From Bacillota bacterium (GTDB taxonomy: Bacteria; Bacillota; Clostridia; Lachnospirales; Lachnospiraceae): 12,279 bases of DNA. This document shows, piece by piece, positions 1 through 8,052 of the stretch; positions within the stretch are counted from its first letter, which is position 1, and each line of letters begins with the position of its first letter. The stretch covers positions 1-12,279 of the forward strand of contig JAEYRR010000107.1 in NCBI GenBank assembly GCA_023435505.1, written 5' to 3'. The notes beneath the pieces were generated by a model. That model was not told the DNA's origin. It was given only the letters and a program-made list of their open reading frames with translations, and did not search any database. The position numbers were made by a program, and so were the translations under genes.

Positions 1-882
1 TACCATAATTGCACCAAACAGGCCCAGTTCTTCACAAATGATTGAAAAAATCATATCATTATGGGACTCTGGAATAAATCCTAATTTCTGCATACTTTTT
101 CCTAATCCTACACCAAAGAGGCCTCCCGAAGCAATGGCATAAAGACCTTGCAATATCTGATACCCCTTCTCTTCGGTTTCCACATTAAGCCAGACACGAA
201 ACCGTTCTGCACGGAAGGATACCATTGAAATAAAAGCAGCAATACCTGCAGCACCTATTAATGCAACTACTGCATAGTATACCTTTTTACGGCTAGCCAC
301 AAAACAGACTGCAACCAATATTCCTGTTACAACAATGGCTGTACTTAGATTTTCTATTACAATAAATCCAATTAATGGCGCCAGTAATATGGTAACTCGT
401 AAAAATCCAGCGAATTTACTTAAGCTTTTCGGTGATAACTGCACCACATATGCAACATAGAGGATTGCAGCAACCTTTGATAACTCTGAAGGCTGGAAAG
501 AGCCGATTATAGGTAGATAAATCCATCTCTTTGCTCCATTGATTTCCTTACCAACAAAAAGCACTAGTATCTGTAAAAAGATACAAAATATATAAAGCAA
601 TGTAACCGGTTTAAAGCGAATAATTGGAAGCGGCTTTAATAATCTGTGATAGTCCAAATTCGATAGAACTATGATAGCCACAATTCCTAACGCTACGGAT
701 AAAGCCTGTTTTTTTAGAAAATACGTAGGATCATTGAAATTAATCTCGGCATTATAGGAGCTGGTACTATATATCATAACCAACCCAAATCCTACAATAA
801 ATAAAGTTAAAAATAATAAGCTGTAATCGTAGTAGCTATGAAATTTTTTCCTTTTGCCCTTTTCTCTTTCATTTCTTGTCAT
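1..882 (-). CDS. ftsW: SEDS-family septal peptidoglycan glycosyltransferase FtsW/SpoVE (3' end outside window)
   Basis: Polytopic membrane enzyme of the SEDS family that polymerises lipid II into glycan strands with a class B PBP partner. The 294 codons present run open to the left edge, so the C-terminus is missing. Visible are a basic cytoplasmic N-terminus (residues 1-16), a first membrane helix at about 20-40, further hydrophobic segments, the conserved loop NGAKRWIYLP (115-124) with FQPSEL (129-134), and PESHNDMIFS (271-280) followed by EE. Asp276 in that loop corresponds to the Asp that is essential in RodA/FtsW. The stretch that reads QPDxGT in many FtsW proteins is ENLSTAIV here (177-184), without the Asp. 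The ATG is preceded by GGGAG at 7 bases. It lies 71 bases after murD, the position held by spoVE in Bacillus, so whether it serves vegetative division or sporulation cannot be told from sequence. Confidence 0.93.
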   Translation of the reverse strand, partial: MTRNEREKGKRKKFHSYYDYSLLFLTLFIVGFGLVMIYSTSSYNAEINFNDPTYFLKKQALSVALGIVAIIVLSNLDYHRLLKPLPIIRFKPVTLLYIFCIFLQILVLFVGKEINGAKRWIYLPIIGSFQPSELSKVAAILYVAYVVQLSPKSLSKFAGFLRVTILLAPLIGFIVIENLSTAIVVTGILVAVCFVASRKKVYYAVVALIGAAGIAAFISMVSFRAERFRVWLNVETEEKGYQILQGLYAIASGGLFGVGLGKSMQKLGFIPESHNDMIFSIICEELGLFGAIMV

Positions 883-953
883 TGTTCCACTCCCAGCTTA
901 TTGTTACTATAGACTCTTTACACGTAATGTGTCTGCCCCGCCAGGCGCCCATT

Positions 954-2315
954 TTATTCAGGAAGTTTTTGTACCATTTCCTTAAACATATCCCCTCGTT
1001 GCTCGTAGTTCTTAAACATCCCCCAACTAGCACAAGCAGGTGATAATAATACACTTTCCCCAGGCTCAGCTAGGCGATAACAAGTTTCTACTGCTTCCTC
1101 TAGAGAATCCACCATAATGATATTGGTGAATCCATTTCTACGCGCTGCCTCAGCTATCTTTTCTCTCGTCTGGCCAAGTAAAACAAGATACTTTACCTTA
1201 CCCTCAAAGGACTGAATCCACTCATCATATTCAGAGTCTTTATCATATCCACCACCAATGAGACAGGTCATACTGGTCATGGCCTTGATTCCCTTAATAG
1301 CCGCATCCGTATTAGTACCTTTGGAGTCGTTATAATACTTAACTCCCTTTACTTCTTTCACAAACTCTATTCTATGGGCAACTGCGTGAAAGCTAGTAAT
1401 TGCTTTATGAATACACTCAAACGGTACTTTCATTGCAATTGCCATCGCTACAGCAGCCATAACATTTTCATAATTATGGGTACCTAAAAGAAGAAGTTCA
1501 CTGATATCACAAATCTTCTTTACAGATTCCCCATCTGCATAGTAAATACTGTTGTCTTTTACATAAACTCCAGTTTTAAGTTCCCTCTTGCTGCTAAAGT
1601 ATATAACCTTGCAGATAAGTTTAGCACCAAATTCTCGCAACACCTCATCCTCATAGTTCAAAACACAGGTGTCTTCTTCTGTCTGATTCTTGGTTACATT
1701 GCATTTGGCGGCAATATAATTCTCCATAGTGTGATGTCGGTTTAAATGATCTGGGCTGATGTTTAAAATAGCACTGACTACCGGATGAAACTCAGACACA
1801 GTCTCTAACTGAAAGCTGCTTAGTTCTGCCACAGTCACACTATTTTTGCTATTCTCTGTAACCATACTGGTATAAGGAAGCCCAATGTTACCTACTACCT
1901 GGACAGATTCAAAATAAGACCTCATAATTGCCCCTGTTAAGGCTGTCGTAGTAGTCTTTCCATTAGTTCCTGTAATACCTACCACTCTTCCCGGTTCAAA
2001 TGCATATGCTAACTCTATCTCTCCAAGAACCGGTATCCCCTGATCTCTCATATATTGTATAAAAGGTAAATCAGTCGGTACTCCAGGACTTAGTACTAAA
2101 TAATCAAATTGATTTAATTCTTCCTCTGAGAGTTCACCAATCACAATATTCACCTGATACTCTGATGGAAGCTGCTTTCTTATCTCCTCTTTATTTAGCT
2201 TTGTATTGTTATCTAATAGTGTAACCTTACCATTATTCTGACAGATGAGGCTGGTAGCTGCCACTCCACTTATACCGGTTCCTACAACAAGTAGCTTTTT
2301 ATTTTTAAGTTCCAT
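954..2315 (-). CDS. murD: UDP-N-acetylmuramoylalanine--D-glutamate ligase MurD
   Basis: Cytoplasmic ATP-dependent ligase that adds D-glutamate to UDP-MurNAc-L-alanine, the second amino acid step of the peptidoglycan stem. At 453 residues it has full family length. An N-terminal UDP-binding Rossmann-like domain (about 1-105, with VVGTGISG at 10-17) is followed by the P-loop GTNGKTT (116-122), SPDHLNRH (187-194), Lys204 in IAAKCN at the place of the carbamylated lysine, and the C-terminal domain with HRIEF (314-318), DSKGTN (330-335) and SPACASWGMFKNYEQRG (425-441). These are the Mur ligase hallmarks and the last block is typical of MurD. The ATG has GGGAGGA six bases upstream. It is 43 bases after mraY in the same transcript. 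Nothing looks damaged. Confidence 0.97.
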   Translation of the reverse strand: MELKNKKLLVVGTGISGVAATSLICQNNGKVTLLDNNTKLNKEEIRKQLPSEYQVNIVIGELSEEELNQFDYLVLSPGVPTDLPFIQYMRDQGIPVLGEIELAYAFEPGRVVGITGTNGKTTTTALTGAIMRSYFESVQVVGNIGLPYTSMVTENSKNSVTVAELSSFQLETVSEFHPVVSAILNISPDHLNRHHTMENYIAAKCNVTKNQTEEDTCVLNYEDEVLREFGAKLICKVIYFSSKRELKTGVYVKDNSIYYADGESVKKICDISELLLLGTHNYENVMAAVAMAIAMKVPFECIHKAITSFHAVAHRIEFVKEVKGVKYYNDSKGTNTDAAIKGIKAMTSMTCLIGGGYDKDSEYDEWIQSFEGKVKYLVLLGQTREKIAEAARRNGFTNIIMVDSLEEAVETCYRLAEPGESVLLSPACASWGMFKNYEQRGDMFKEMVQKLPE

Positions 2316-2358
2316 ATTGTCCTCCCAAGAACATAAATTCTAGCGTAATTCTTTTCTT

Positions 2359-3318
2359 TTATCTTTGCAATGCCACAAATCCAAGTAGGCACATTAAGGT
2401 TGTTATGATACAAAACACTGCTACCACACGGGTTTCCGACCAACCACACAGTTCAAAATGGTGATGTATCGGAGCCATCTTAAACAACCTCTTCCCACCA
2501 GTTAGTTTAAAATAACCGACCTGAAGCATTACACTGATTACCTCAATCAAATAGACAATTCCTACAATTGCAATAAAAATCGGAATTCGAAGTACGAATG
2601 CTGTAGATGCCACAAAACCACCTAAGGCTAGGGAACCCGTATCCCCCATAAATACTTTAGCGGGATATACATTGTATACTAAGAATCCTAATAAGCTTCC
2701 TGCTACTGCACAGATAATCGGAGAGATTCCTGTTCCTAAGGAAACTGCAACCATGGCGAAAAATGTAGCTACTAAAATTGTCACACCAGAGGCCAAACCA
2801 TCCAATCCATCCGTAAAATTTACACCATTTACGGTACCCAACATTACCAAAAAAACAAAAGGAATATAAAGATAGCTAATGTCCAATACTTGATTACTAA
2901 ATGGTATAACCAAACCTGTACCTACAGATGAAAAATTCTGTATGTAGTAAACAAATACGCTGGTCACTAATAACTGTCCTAATAACTTCTGCCATGCTTT
3001 TAGGCCTAAATTACGCTTCATGACAACCTTAATATAGTCGTCAAGGAAACCGATTAGCCCAAAGCCAATAGTGGTAAATAAGATAGGAATAATAGTAGGA
3101 TAATCCTTTACAAACAGTAATGAAGTAACAACAACACTAATTAGTATAATAAGACCTCCCATGGTTGGGGTGCCTGACTTCTTATGGTGACTTTCTGGAC
3201 CTTCCTCTCGAATGTATTGCCCAAATTTTAGTCTTCTCAAAAAAGGAATAAAGATTGGGCAGAGGCAAACGCAGATAACGAATGCAATAATCACTGGAAT
3301 GGCAATCAAGGAGCTCAC
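2359..3318 (-). CDS. mraY: Phospho-N-acetylmuramoyl-pentapeptide-transferase MraY
   Basis: Integral membrane enzyme that transfers phospho-MurNAc-pentapeptide from UDP to undecaprenyl phosphate, giving lipid I at the inner face of the membrane. The 319 residues contain about ten hydrophobic helices and all family motifs: the Asp pair in FLDDYIK (91-97), the NFTDGLDGLA block (167-176), GDTGSLALGG (225-234) and the histidine loop APIHHHFE (282-289). The start is GTG, supported by GAGGTGA with the GAGG seven bases upstream; an ATG overlapping it by one base is in another frame. It follows spoVD after 56 bases with no terminator between. In many Firmicutes murE (and murF) sits between these two genes, but neither is present here. 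Confidence 0.97.
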   Translation of the reverse strand: MSSLIAIPVIIAFVICVCLCPIFIPFLRRLKFGQYIREEGPESHHKKSGTPTMGGLIILISVVVTSLLFVKDYPTIIPILFTTIGFGLIGFLDDYIKVVMKRNLGLKAWQKLLGQLLVTSVFVYYIQNFSSVGTGLVIPFSNQVLDISYLYIPFVFLVMLGTVNGVNFTDGLDGLASGVTILVATFFAMVAVSLGTGISPIICAVAGSLLGFLVYNVYPAKVFMGDTGSLALGGFVASTAFVLRIPIFIAIVGIVYLIEVISVMLQVGYFKLTGGKRLFKMAPIHHHFELCGWSETRVVAVFCIITTLMCLLGFVALQR

Positions 3319-3374
3319 ATCTTCACCTCATAAATCCTTTTCGATTCTTGAATAATCAATCATTTTATTATAGA

Positions 3375-5315
3375 CTATTCCAAATACAGAATCAAGTCGC
3401 TATTTTTGTCCATAACATCACCCTCAAGAGGAAACTGTTCAGTTACCACATTCCCTTCGGTAGAATAATACACAGAAGAAATACCCAAAGCCTTAGTCAA
3501 CTTTTTGACCTCTTCTACAGTCATCCCAACCAAATTTGGAACTGTAATGTTCTGAATATTATTCTTCTTCACTTCTTCCTCTGTATACTTAGGTTCAATC
3601 CCTAGGTAAGGAAGAATATTATCAAATAGTTCTCCTATTACGGGAGCAGCTATAGTACCACCATAGTAGATTCCTTGAGGCTCATCGATTAATACAATAG
3701 CTAGCACCTTAGGATTCTCCGCAGGTGCAAATCCGATAAAACTGGAAATATATCTTCCATTACCACGTGGCAATTTTTCCGAGGTAGCTGTCTTGCCTCC
3801 AATCCTAAAACCAGGAAGGTAAGCCCTTTTACCTGTACCACTGGAAACAACAGCTTCCAAAAGACTTTTCATTGTTTCAGAGGTATCCTTAGAAACAACA
3901 TTTTCTGTTGTCTTATAAGATAGATCTTCAAACACTTCCCCATCCTTTGTTGTAACAGACACACCAAAATGCGGAGTAACCATGGTTCCTCCATTGATAA
4001 CTGCACTTACGGAAGCACACAGCTGTAATGGTGTTATCTGAAAGCCCTGACCAAAGGACATAGTTGCCAGTTCCACTGGCTTTACATTTTCAATCTTATG
4101 CATAATAGAGCTGGCTTCACCAGGAAGATCCACTCCGGTCTTTTGAAAAAGACCTAATTTATTAAAATATTTGTACATATTCTTGACTCCGAGACGCTCT
4201 CCCAAAGTCATGAATACTGGATTACAGGAATTTTTAATACCTTCTACAAAGGTTTGGGATCCGTGGCCACCCACCTTATGGCATCTTATGGTCCGGTCCT
4301 CAACTTTTTTATAACCAGGACAATAGAAGGTATCAGTAAGCTTTACAACGTTTTCTTCCAAGGCTGCTGTAGCAGTTACGATCTTAAAAGCACTGCCCGG
4401 TTCATAGGTGTCGCTGATACAGCCATTACGCCACATCTCATTTAGGAGATTGGTCTTTTCCTTCTCTGTAAGACTTTCACTATTATCAACACTATAATTT
4501 AAGGTATAAGGATCATTTAAATCAAATTCCGGATAATTCACCATACCCATAAGTTCCCCATTGCTAGGGTTCATTACAATAATCTTTACATTTTTTGCAC
4601 CTTTCGCCTCACATACTTTTTTAGCCAACTGTTCGGCATAGGTCTGAATATTTACATCTAGGCTCAGATGCAGGTCTTTTCCCGCTATTGGTTCCTGTCT
4701 GTCTTCCGCAGCATTATTTATCTCTACACCTTTTGCTGTGGTTAATGTCAGTATTTTACCATCTGTCCCTTGCAAATAGGAATTGTATTTTACCTCTAGC
4801 CCAATAATACCCTGGTTGTCGCTACCGGTAAAGCCAAGTACTTTAGAAGCTAAAGAACCCAAAGGATAGTATCTTTTATAATCCTCATCAACCATTACAC
4901 CATCTAAGTCATAGTCACGGATTTTGTCAGCGATCTCCTTACTAACATTGGACTTGATTCGTTCAATACTACTGACCTTCTCCACTCTTTTTCTAACCTT
5001 TTCATCTGTCAATCCAAGTTCCTTACACAAAACTTCAATTACCCTTTCAGGCTCCTTAATCTGACTATGTATGACAGATATTGTGCAAACTGGTTTATTA
5101 CTTGCAAGGACAACACCATTGGCATCATATATGACACCACGTTCTGCCTTGATAGGTCGTTCTCTCTCATGAAGTTCCTGTGCCTTAACACCATAATACT
5201 CAGATTTCGCTATCATCAAATAGGCTAGTCTCGAAATAAGACCTATGGTTGCTATTAATATAATGATCATGATAAACAAAGTACCACGACGGTTATATGT
5301 ACGATATTGATCCAT
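3375..5315 (-). CDS. spoVD: SpoVD-like class B penicillin-binding protein with C-terminal PASTA domain
   Basis: Membrane-anchored D,D-transpeptidase that cross-links peptidoglycan outside the membrane. It has a short cytoplasmic N-terminus, one membrane helix (about 12-36), a PBP dimerisation domain (about 52-225), a transpeptidase domain (about 244-570) and a single PASTA domain (about 588-646). Length (646) and the single PASTA domain match SpoVD, which acts in spore cortex synthesis, better than vegetative PBP2B. The catalytic boxes are SAFK (Ser308, Lys311), SCN (363-365) and KTA (508-510); the last is KTG in most PBPs. Cys332 and Cys345 lie where B. subtilis SpoVD is known to carry redox-active cysteines, but I could not align them. 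The ATG has a modest AGGG nine bases upstream that lies in an inverted repeat. It is the second of two tandem class B PBPs. Assignment as SpoVD rather than a second FtsI is likely, not certain. Confidence 0.88.
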   Translation of the reverse strand: MDQYRTYNRRGTLFIMIIILIATIGLISRLAYLMIAKSEYYGVKAQELHERERPIKAERGVIYDANGVVLASNKPVCTISVIHSQIKEPERVIEVLCKELGLTDEKVRKRVEKVSSIERIKSNVSKEIADKIRDYDLDGVMVDEDYKRYYPLGSLASKVLGFTGSDNQGIIGLEVKYNSYLQGTDGKILTLTTAKGVEINNAAEDRQEPIAGKDLHLSLDVNIQTYAEQLAKKVCEAKGAKNVKIIVMNPSNGELMGMVNYPEFDLNDPYTLNYSVDNSESLTEKEKTNLLNEMWRNGCISDTYEPGSAFKIVTATAALEENVVKLTDTFYCPGYKKVEDRTIRCHKVGGHGSQTFVEGIKNSCNPVFMTLGERLGVKNMYKYFNKLGLFQKTGVDLPGEASSIMHKIENVKPVELATMSFGQGFQITPLQLCASVSAVINGGTMVTPHFGVSVTTKDGEVFEDLSYKTTENVVSKDTSETMKSLLEAVVSSGTGKRAYLPGFRIGGKTATSEKLPRGNGRYISSFIGFAPAENPKVLAIVLIDEPQGIYYGGTIAAPVIGELFDNILPYLGIEPKYTEEEVKKNNIQNITVPNLVGMTVEEVKKLTKALGISSVYYSTEGNVVTEQFPLEGDVMDKNSDLILYLE

Positions 5316-5324
5316 CTACATCAT

Positions 5325-5369
5325 CCCTAATCCTTCCACTTCTTTTATTTTATTACAAAAGGATTAAGG
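5325..5369 (-). promoter_or_regulatory. Inverted repeat overlapping the spoVD ribosome binding site
   Basis: In the 84-base gap upstream of spoVD the transcript reads CCUUAAUCCUU (5369-5359), a 23-base loop, then AAGGAUUAGGG (5335-5325). The arms can pair over 11 positions with one G-U wobble. The 3' arm contains the AGGG that is the best Shine-Dalgarno candidate for the ATG at 5315. No U-tract follows, so it is not an intrinsic terminator. It may reduce spoVD translation relative to the PBP gene before it; that role is inference. Confidence 0.4.
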
Positions 5370-5399
5370 ATATGAGTAGATTTTAAATTTTACTATGTG

Positions 5400-7493
5400 T
5401 TAATTAGAATGATCTCCTTGGTCTGGAGTTTCATCACCATCATCTAGGACTGCAAAATCATCCTGGGAGTCTTCAAATGCTCCATCATTTGAGTTAGGAC
5501 TTGGAGATGCACTTGCAGCTGGACTTTGGGATGGACTTGGAGATGCGCTTGCAGCTGGGCTTGTAGTTGGACTAGCAGTTGGACTTGCAGTTGGGCTTGC
5601 AGTTGGACTTGCAGTTGGACCATCCTCTGTTTTATTATCATCAGAGGAATCTGTCTCAGAGAAGATTCCCAAAAACGGGAATATTTCTTTCATAATGTCT
5701 TTGGATAATTCACAAGCAATAGAACTGGAGTCATAGTATTCCTCTCCTTCTGGCTCATCAATTGATACATATATAACTACTTCCGGATTTGATACTGGCG
5801 CAAATCCAATAAAGGACACCACATACTTATCGTCTTTTCTTGGAATCTTTTGGGCTGTACCTGTCTTTCCTCCGATATCAAAGCCATCAAGTTTGGCTTT
5901 CTTTCCAGTACCACTTTCCACTGTGGCACGAAGGTACTTACGAACGAGTTCACTAGTCTCTTCAGAGACCACCTGTCTCTGGTAATCCTCTTTTATGTTA
6001 CTAACCACTGCCCCATTTTCTGTAGTAATCTGTTTTACCACATGAGGTGTGTAGTAATAGCCACCGTTTATACTAGCAGAAAATGCAGCTAGAACCTGCA
6101 ACATGTTTACAGACATACTCTGTCCAAAACTGCTGGTTAAAAGTTCCGTTTCATTCAGACCTTCTTCATCATACACAATGCCATAAGATTCTCCAGGTAG
6201 ATCGATTCCTGTGCGTCCACTAAGGCCAAAATCATCCTGATAATAGCTAAATAGATTTCTTTTTAATCTTCTAGCTACATCCATAATTCCATCGTTACAG
6301 GAGTAAGCTAGTACTTCTTCCAAAGAGATTACACCATGACCAGATCTTCTGGAACATCGAAGCTTATGACCTCCAACCATCTCTATGCCATCACAGGTAA
6401 AAGTTGAATTATTCGTTACTTTACCCTCATCTAGAGCAGCTGCCACAACTAAGGGCTTAATAACAGAGCCCGGCTCAAAGTTATTACTGATGATTGTATT
6501 TCTCCACATAGCATTTAATGCATTCTGGTACTCTTCATCATTCATCGAATCTATTTCTTTTTTTGTATATATCTTACTTAAATCTCTTGGATTATTTAAA
6601 TCATAATTCTCCGACTCCGCCATAGCATAAATCTCACCATTATTAGGATTCATAACAACGACTGAAGTGTTTTTATTTGGTATTTTTTCCGTAAATTCAG
6701 CAATCTTCTTTTCTACTATAGTCTGTATATTAACGTCCAGAGTAGATACTACATCGTGACCATTTGTAGCCGGATTAATCGTATCCTCCACATTGGAATC
6801 CGCATTGAAATAGCCGTATTGGCTACCATTAATTCCATTTAACTCCTCGTTATAGTAACCTTCAATTCCACTATTACCTACATTACCGGAAAAAGTAAAA
6901 CCAAGCACCTTACTTGCCAAAGTATCAAATGGATAGGTCCTGATATAATCATCCTCAAACCAAACCCCTTTGACATAGGAGCCTTTTTGCTCCTTTTTCA
7001 TTCGCTCCACTATTTCCTCAAATTTCTGTTTATCATTATAAGAAATCTCTTTCTTGTATATCACATAACTGGAAGTACTTTTTTCCTTTAATATAGAACG
7101 AATGTCTGCTTCATCTAGATGAAAGGCTTCTACAAGAGCGTTGATAGTAGGATCAACATATGGTGTAATCTCTTTTCCGCTTTTGTCTTTCCCGGTCGTC
7201 AACATGACTTTGGGATCTAGTATTAGGTTATATACCTTAACACTCTTTGCCAATACAGTGCCATTGCGGTCAAATATAGTCCCTCTTTTATATGGAATAA
7301 CTGAGTGGCTATATGATTGCTGAGATAATACCTTTTTAGCATACCTTTCTCCATCCGTCTTATTTATATAAAACAGACGACCAATCAATACAAAAAAAAT
7401 CAGAATAATAGCACAAAATACAAGCAATAAACATGCTTGCATTTTGGAAGAAAACTTTTTTATTTTATGTTCCTTTGTACGTTTTCTTGTCAT
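5400..7493 (-). CDS. ftsI: FtsI/PBP2B-type class B penicillin-binding protein with a Ser/Thr/Ala/Pro-repeat tail
   Basis: Septal peptidoglycan D,D-transpeptidase, the likely division partner of the SEDS protein encoded downstream. It has a strongly basic cytoplasmic N-terminus (1-18), one membrane helix (about 19-38), a dimerisation domain (about 65-235) and a transpeptidase domain (about 275-605). Catalytic boxes are intact: SVIK (Ser343, Lys346), SCN (398-400) and KTGTAQK (543-549). In place of PASTA domains the C-terminus is a low-complexity linker of TASP and SPAASASPSP units (627-666) and then an acidic tail rich in Asp and Glu (670-697), all outside the membrane. The ATG has AGGGGG six bases upstream, formed in part by the ftsL stop codon, and the genes are nine bases apart, which suggests translational coupling. 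Its place directly after ftsL argues for the vegetative division PBP. Confidence 0.92.
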   Translation of the reverse strand: MTRKRTKEHKIKKFSSKMQACLLLVFCAIILIFFVLIGRLFYINKTDGERYAKKVLSQQSYSHSVIPYKRGTIFDRNGTVLAKSVKVYNLILDPKVMLTTGKDKSGKEITPYVDPTINALVEAFHLDEADIRSILKEKSTSSYVIYKKEISYNDKQKFEEIVERMKKEQKGSYVKGVWFEDDYIRTYPFDTLASKVLGFTFSGNVGNSGIEGYYNEELNGINGSQYGYFNADSNVEDTINPATNGHDVVSTLDVNIQTIVEKKIAEFTEKIPNKNTSVVVMNPNNGEIYAMAESENYDLNNPRDLSKIYTKKEIDSMNDEEYQNALNAMWRNTIISNNFEPGSVIKPLVVAAALDEGKVTNNSTFTCDGIEMVGGHKLRCSRRSGHGVISLEEVLAYSCNDGIMDVARRLKRNLFSYYQDDFGLSGRTGIDLPGESYGIVYDEEGLNETELLTSSFGQSMSVNMLQVLAAFSASINGGYYYTPHVVKQITTENGAVVSNIKEDYQRQVVSEETSELVRKYLRATVESGTGKKAKLDGFDIGGKTGTAQKIPRKDDKYVVSFIGFAPVSNPEVVIYVSIDEPEGEEYYDSSSIACELSKDIMKEIFPFLGIFSETDSSDDNKTEDGPTASPTASPTASPTASPTTSPAASASPSPSQSPAASASPSPNSNDGAFEDSQDDFAVLDDGDETPDQGDHSN
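5496..5615 (-). repeat. 12-base tandem repeats coding for TASP units in the PBP tail
   Basis: The plus strand shows repeated GGACTTGCAGTT-like units in phase with the reading frame. They encode four TASP units and one TTSP (residues 627-646), followed by two copies of an AASASPSPxx unit (647-666). Units differ by single, mostly silent changes. Repeat length is a multiple of three, so gain or loss of a unit would keep the frame. Such arrays often vary in copy number between strains. Confidence 0.85.
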
Positions 7494-7502
7494 AAAAACC
7501 CC

Positions 7503-8033
7503 CTATTTGTTTAACAACGAATTTAATATATCTGAGCTCTTTCCGTCAGGCACATCAGAGTATTGCTTTACAAAATCAGGTTTTTTACTTTCATAGGTAA
7601 TAATCTGATTATCCTTTGCCAAGACCATACCTAACTGTTCTGTGGCAACCTTATATATTTCAGAAATAGACATAGTTGGCACGTTATCTGCAATGGCAGC
7701 ATTTTCATCCTGAAGGCTCAACACTTCCTTTTTCATGGAAGTAAGTTCATTTTCCATGGAACGGACTGTAGTCTGTGCTTTCAGATATCCAATGGCCATA
7801 TAAATAGTAAAACCTAAAGCCAATGCAAAAAATAACAAGGTGATTAAATCGATACCTCTATTTCTTTCCAGACGTCTGCTCTGCTGCTGTCTCTCTCTTC
7901 TCTGACTTCTCTCATATTCTTCTCGCTGCTGTTGCCTTCTTCTGTCAACTTCTGGATTTGTTACAGGTCGAAGTTTTCTTACTGTATTCCCATCTTCCTG
8001 ATATCGTTCATAATAATTTCTTACAGCACTCAT
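7503..8033 (-). CDS. ftsL: Cell division protein FtsL (septum formation initiator family)
   Basis: Bitopic membrane protein that, with FtsB/DivIC and FtsQ/DivIB, recruits and activates the septal synthase. From the ATG chosen here it has 176 residues: a long Arg/Gln-rich cytoplasmic region (31-60), one membrane helix (61-84), a heptad-like coiled coil (about 88-116) and an outer segment with EQLGMVLAKDNQIITYE (132-148), the usual end block of FtsL. An in-frame TTG at 8066 would add 11 residues and overlap rsmH, but the ATG at 8033 has AAAGGGTGAT just before it and no such signal precedes the TTG. It sits between rsmH and the first PBP, the canonical place of ftsL. Sequence conservation in this family is weak, so position and architecture carry the call. 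Confidence 0.88.
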   Translation of the reverse strand: MSAVRNYYERYQEDGNTVRKLRPVTNPEVDRRRQQQREEYERSQRRERQQQSRRLERNRGIDLITLLFFALALGFTIYMAIGYLKAQTTVRSMENELTSMKKEVLSLQDENAAIADNVPTMSISEIYKVATEQLGMVLAKDNQIITYESKKPDFVKQYSDVPDGKSSDILNSLLNK

Positions 8034-8036
8034 CCA

Positions 8037-8046
8037 ATCACCCTTT
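8037..8046 (-). promoter_or_regulatory. Ribosome binding site that fixes the ftsL start
   Basis: The minus strand reads AAAGGGTGAT and then TGG before the ATG at 8033. GGTGAT pairs with the 3' end of 16S rRNA at normal spacing. This favours the ATG over the TTG at 8066, which lies inside rsmH. Confidence 0.75.
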
Positions 8047-8052
8047 ATGTTT

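Noticed and set aside
3331..3366. 11-codon ORF (MIDYSRIEKDL) overlapping the mraY ribosome binding site
   Set aside because: Too short, no ribosome binding site of its own, and readily expected by chance in AT-rich sequence.
5316..5399. Intrinsic terminator or sigma-E promoter upstream of spoVD
   Set aside because: The hairpin has no U-tract after it, and I could not find a -35/-10 pair fitting the sigma-E consensus with normal spacing.
5444..5641. Gln/Leu/Val repeat protein in an alternative frame of the PBP tail
   Set aside because: It is the 12-base repeat read in another frame, which necessarily gives a periodic peptide.
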